From JAZQQB01 sp045628865 (GTDB lineage Bacteria > Bacillota > Clostridia > Lachnospirales > Lachnospiraceae), in NCBI GenBank assembly GCA_045628865.1, contig JAZQQB010000066.1, forward strand, positions 1-16,658: a stretch of 16,658 nucleotides of DNA, in the 5' to 3' direction. The notes below the pieces were generated by a model, which had not been told where the DNA came from, did not search any database, and saw nothing but the letters and a program-made list of their open reading frames with translations. Shown here one piece after another: positions 14,623 to 16,658 of this stretch. Both the position numbers and the translations under genes were made by a program. Position 1 is the stretch's first letter; every line of letters begins with the position of its first letter.

Positions 14623-15474
14623 TTAAGTGGTACCGGTTCTCCAGGAACGTCTAAATTCCAGGGGAGTTTGTCCCTCATAGCTTTTAAAAACTTTGATAAA
14701 ATAGCCCACATCTGAGAAACCACAGTCAGTTGAAACCTGTTCTATAGAGGAATCTGAGAAGCGAAGCTGTGATTTTGCATGGGAAAGTCTTTTGGCTGTT
14801 AAGGCATTTCCTATGGTGATACCATACTGCTTTTTAAATTCCCTAGATAAATGAAACTTACTAATATAAAAGATATCAGCAAGATCTTCTAAGGTGATTT
14901 TTTCAGAAAAATGCTGATCGATATAATCACTTACCTGTTTTACCTTGGCTTCCGTAGATTCTGAAAGATCAATATCCTCCTGATTCTCCACATAGCAAAA
15001 CGTGATGAGATCTGTCAGGTATTTGTGGCTAAGAAGCTCTGTGTTGGAATGGGCAGCTTTGTGCACATCGTAAATGTTGGTGATGGTATCAGTAAAATGA
15101 TTTAAATTTCTTGGGGTAAACACAATGGGAAAATCCTGCTCACGATAATTCTCATAATAGTCTTTCGCAGTATTTCCATTGTAATGAACCCACTGAAGTT
15201 CCCATGGATCATCCACACTGGATTCATGAGAGTAAGGTGCGCGACAATCTAACCAGATACAGTCACCGGCCTTTACCGTATAGAGGGCATCCTTATAATG
15301 AATGGTGCCTCGTCCGGATAGGATAATAATGAATAAAAAAGACGTTAAGTTGGCACGCTTACTAATATGGGGCGTAATGCTTTTTAGTGTTCCAGCCTCC
15401 TGTACGTACAAATAATGCTTTTTGGCATAAGCAGAGGGAGTGGCAAGAACTCGAATGGATGAAGATTTTTCCAT
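14623..15474 (-). CDS. AraC-family transcription regulator with cupin sensor domain
   Basis: This 283-residue regulator has an N-terminal cupin-like sensing domain (about 25-110, with FIIILSGRGTIHYKDALYTVKAGDC-type core, shown here by position 48-72 and the motif VKAGDCIWL) of the kind that binds sugars or related molecules. The C-terminal part (about 185-280) has two helix-turn-helix units: LEDLADIFYISKFHLSREFKK, and IEQVSTDCGFSDVGYFIKVFK, followed by the family end GQTPLEFRR. The start is firm: AGGAGGT lies 4 bases before the ATG. It is divergent from gmd, with an overlapping promoter palindrome. The target is not known; the adjacent gmd or its own gene are possible, but many such regulators control sugar-uptake genes elsewhere. 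Confidence 0.92.
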   Translation of the reverse strand: MEKSSSIRVLATPSAYAKKHYLYVQEAGTLKSITPHISKRANLTSFLFIIILSGRGTIHYKDALYTVKAGDCIWLDCRAPYSHESSVDDPWELQWVHYNGNTAKDYYENYREQDFPIVFTPRNLNHFTDTITNIYDVHKAAHSNTELLSHKYLTDLITFCYVENQEDIDLSESTEAKVKQVSDYIDQHFSEKITLEDLADIFYISKFHLSREFKKQYGITIGNALTAKRLSHAKSQLRFSDSSIEQVSTDCGFSDVGYFIKVFKSYEGQTPLEFRRSWRTGTT

Positions 15475-15539
15475 GTTACCTCCTAAAAATGGGAAAAAGG
15501 ATGGAGCAATATTTTACCATTTTATCGCAATATTTTGAA

Positions 15540-15568
15540 TTGATAGAAGTATTATACACTAGTATAAT
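15540..15568 (+). promoter_or_regulatory. distal gmd promoter (P1)
   Basis: TTGATA (15540-15545; five of six) and TATAAT (15563-15568; six of six) with 17 bp between them. It would start an RNA near 15575, giving about 140 nt of leader before gmd. Its -10 box lies in the palindrome shared with the araC-type gene. Confidence 0.7.
15551..15568. repeat. palindrome with a -10 box on each strand
   Basis: ATTATAC (15551-15557) and GTATAAT (15562-15568) are exact complements around ACTA. Read on the plus strand the right arm gives the TATAAT of P1. On the minus strand the left arm gives a TATAAT that could serve the AraC-type gene, but its -35 (TTCCTT at 17 bp) is poor. It could also be an operator; the sequence cannot tell. 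Confidence 0.6.
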
Positions 15569-15617
15569 TCACAAAGGAACAAGAGAAATAGAAAAAATAT
15601 CAAATTAATTGCCTAGA

Positions 15618-15646
15618 TTGATTGAATAGCAAAATGTTTCTATAAT
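15618..15646 (+). promoter_or_regulatory. proximal gmd promoter (P2)
   Basis: TTGATT (15618-15623; four of six) and TATAAT (15641-15646; six of six) with 17 bp spacing. A start near 15653 gives a leader of about 60 nt before gmd. It lies inside the leader of RNA from P1. Confidence 0.7.
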
Positions 15647-15691
15647 ATTTCAACAGTGATAAAGCGTTCTTGCTTTTGCATTTATTCAATC
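15620..15691 (+). repeat. large inverted repeat in the gmd leader
   Basis: GATTGAATA-GCAAAA (15620-15634) pairs with TTTTGC-ATT-TATTCAATC (15674-15691): 15 bp with a 3-nt bulge. Only RNA from P1 contains both arms; RNA from P2 starts inside the loop and has the right arm alone. The right arm ends about 10 bases before the ribosome site AAAGGAAAG. Confidence 0.55.
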
Positions 15692-15714
15692 AGAATCAGA
15701 AAGGAAAGAAAAGA

Positions 15715-16658
15715 ATGAGTAATAAAGTAGCATTGATTACAGGCGTAACAGGACAGGATGGTTCTTATTTAGCAGAGTTTTTATTAGAAAAAGGATATGA
15801 TGTTCACGGTATTATCCGTCGTTCATCAGTAGATTATAGAGAAAGAATCGCACACTTAGAAGGAAATCCTAAATTCCACCTTCACTATGGTGATCTTGCA
15901 GATTCTATTGGTCTTGTAAAAGTAATCTCACAGGTTAGACCAGATGAGATCTACAACCTTGCAGCACAGTCACATGTTCAGGTATCTTTTGACGTACCAG
16001 AATATACTGCAGATGTTGTTGCAACAGGTGTACTTAGAGTATTGGAAGCAGTTCGTATCTGTGGATTAGAGAAGACATGTCGTATTTACCAGGCATCTAC
16101 TTCAGAATTATACGGAAAGGTTGAAGAGGTTCCTCAGAGAGAAACAACACCTTTCCACCCATACAGCCCATATGCTGTAGCTAAACAGTACGGTTTCTGG
16201 ATCACAAAGGAATATCGTGAAGCTTACGATATGTTCTGCTGTTCAGGTATTTTATTCAATCATGAATCAGAAAGACGTGGCGAAACATTCGTAACACGTA
16301 AGATCACATTAGCTGCAGCTCGTATTGCACAGGGCAAACAGGATAAGTTATATCTTGGTAACCTTTCTTCCCTTCGTGACTGGGGTTACGCAAAAGATTA
16401 TGTAGAATGTATGTGGTTGATCTTACAGAATGACAAGCCAGAAGATTTCGTTATTGCGACTGGTGTTCAGCATTCAGTACGTGAGTTTGCTACACTTGCT
16501 TTCCATCATGCAGGAATCGAACTTGAATGGCAGGGTGAAGGCATGGATGAAAAGGGTATCGACAAAGCAACAGGTAAGATTGTGGTTGAGGTTTCACCTG
16601 ATTTTTATCGTCCTACTGATGTTGTTAATCTTTGGGGCGATCCAACTAAGGCTAAAAC
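15715..16658 (+). CDS. gmd: GDP-mannose 4,6-dehydratase (partial, right edge)
   Basis: The enzyme converts GDP-mannose to GDP-4-keto-6-deoxymannose, the branch point to GDP-fucose, GDP-rhamnose or GDP-perosamine for surface glycans. The first 314 codons are present with no stop; the family is about 340-370 residues long. It is an extended SDR: NAD(P)-binding TGVTGQDG (9-16), RRSS early, NLAAQSHV, the catalytic region STSELYG (128-134; T129 and E131 by homology) and SPYAVAK with Y153 and K157. It also has NHESERRGETFVTRK and DWGYAKDYV, which are typical of Gmd. A familiar early segment between RRSS and the HLE part (FNTGRIEHL in many Gmd) is different here (VDYRERIAHL). AAAGGAAAG precedes the ATG, chosen since MSNKVALITG is the normal start. 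Further glycan genes probably follow outside the window. Confidence 0.95.
   Translation, partial: MSNKVALITGVTGQDGSYLAEFLLEKGYDVHGIIRRSSVDYRERIAHLEGNPKFHLHYGDLADSIGLVKVISQVRPDEIYNLAAQSHVQVSFDVPEYTADVVATGVLRVLEAVRICGLEKTCRIYQASTSELYGKVEEVPQRETTPFHPYSPYAVAKQYGFWITKEYREAYDMFCCSGILFNHESERRGETFVTRKITLAAARIAQGKQDKLYLGNLSSLRDWGYAKDYVECMWLILQNDKPEDFVIATGVQHSVREFATLAFHHAGIELEWQGEGMDEKGIDKATGKIVVEVSPDFYRPTDVVNLWGDPTKAK

Noticed and set aside
14433..14654. 73-residue plus-strand reading frame across the candidate RNA and the end of the AraC gene
   Set aside because: It starts with TTG without a well-spaced ribosome site, runs through the 18-bp inverted repeat and overlaps the opposite gene's end. Its sequence shows no domain.
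15387..15608. 73-residue plus-strand frame over the AraC gene start and promoter region
   Set aside because: It overlaps a well-supported minus-strand gene and the promoters, and has no recognisable protein features.

Overview
This window looks like a chromosomal segment of an AT-rich, flagellated Gram-positive anaerobe of the class Clostridia. The protein styles and gene order suggest a Lachnospiraceae-type genome, but no rRNA or other decisive marker is present, so this is inference. It holds fifteen protein-coding genes that I accept, two of them cut by the window edges, plus one candidate non-coding RNA gene. I see no tRNA, rRNA, CRISPR array, insertion sequence or prophage.

Left part (1-7235, + strand): the 3' end of uvrA is followed by a promoter and then a long same-strand series. 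It runs mreB/mbl-type actin, two flagellar rod/hook proteins (flhO, flhP), a rod-binding FlgJ-like protein, the helicase recD2, comFC and the zinc-ribbon flagellar protein yvyF. Two stretches match known Bacillus subtilis order (mbl-flhO-flhP and comFC-yvyF). Here they are joined, with recD2 inserted among the flagellar genes.

Middle part (7259-12926, + strand): two uncharacterised membrane proteins lead into cdaA-cdaR-glmM. This is the conserved module that makes and controls c-di-AMP and makes glucosamine-1-phosphate for the cell wall. A separately promoted HPr gene (ptsH) follows, with His15 and Ser46 both present. It ends in a perfect bidirectional terminator that also contains the stop codon of the convergent gene.

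Right part (12953-16658): a DUF3048 (YerB-like) lipoprotein gene lies on the minus strand. The long gap upstream of it carries what looks like a free-standing structured RNA gene, with a near-consensus promoter (TTGAAA-17-TATAAT), about 200 nt of strongly self-complementary sequence and an 18-bp terminal inverted repeat. It can fold either as a long rod with a central bubble, as 6S RNA does, or as separate local hairpins, using the same strands. An AraC-type regulator (minus strand) and gmd (GDP-mannose 4,6-dehydratase, plus strand, cut at the right edge) follow. Their shared divergent region holds two tandem consensus-like gmd promoters, a palindrome that places a -10 box on each strand, and a large leader inverted repeat.

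The candidate RNA and the araC/gmd control region are the best places to look for something undescribed. The genes themselves are mostly well-known families.
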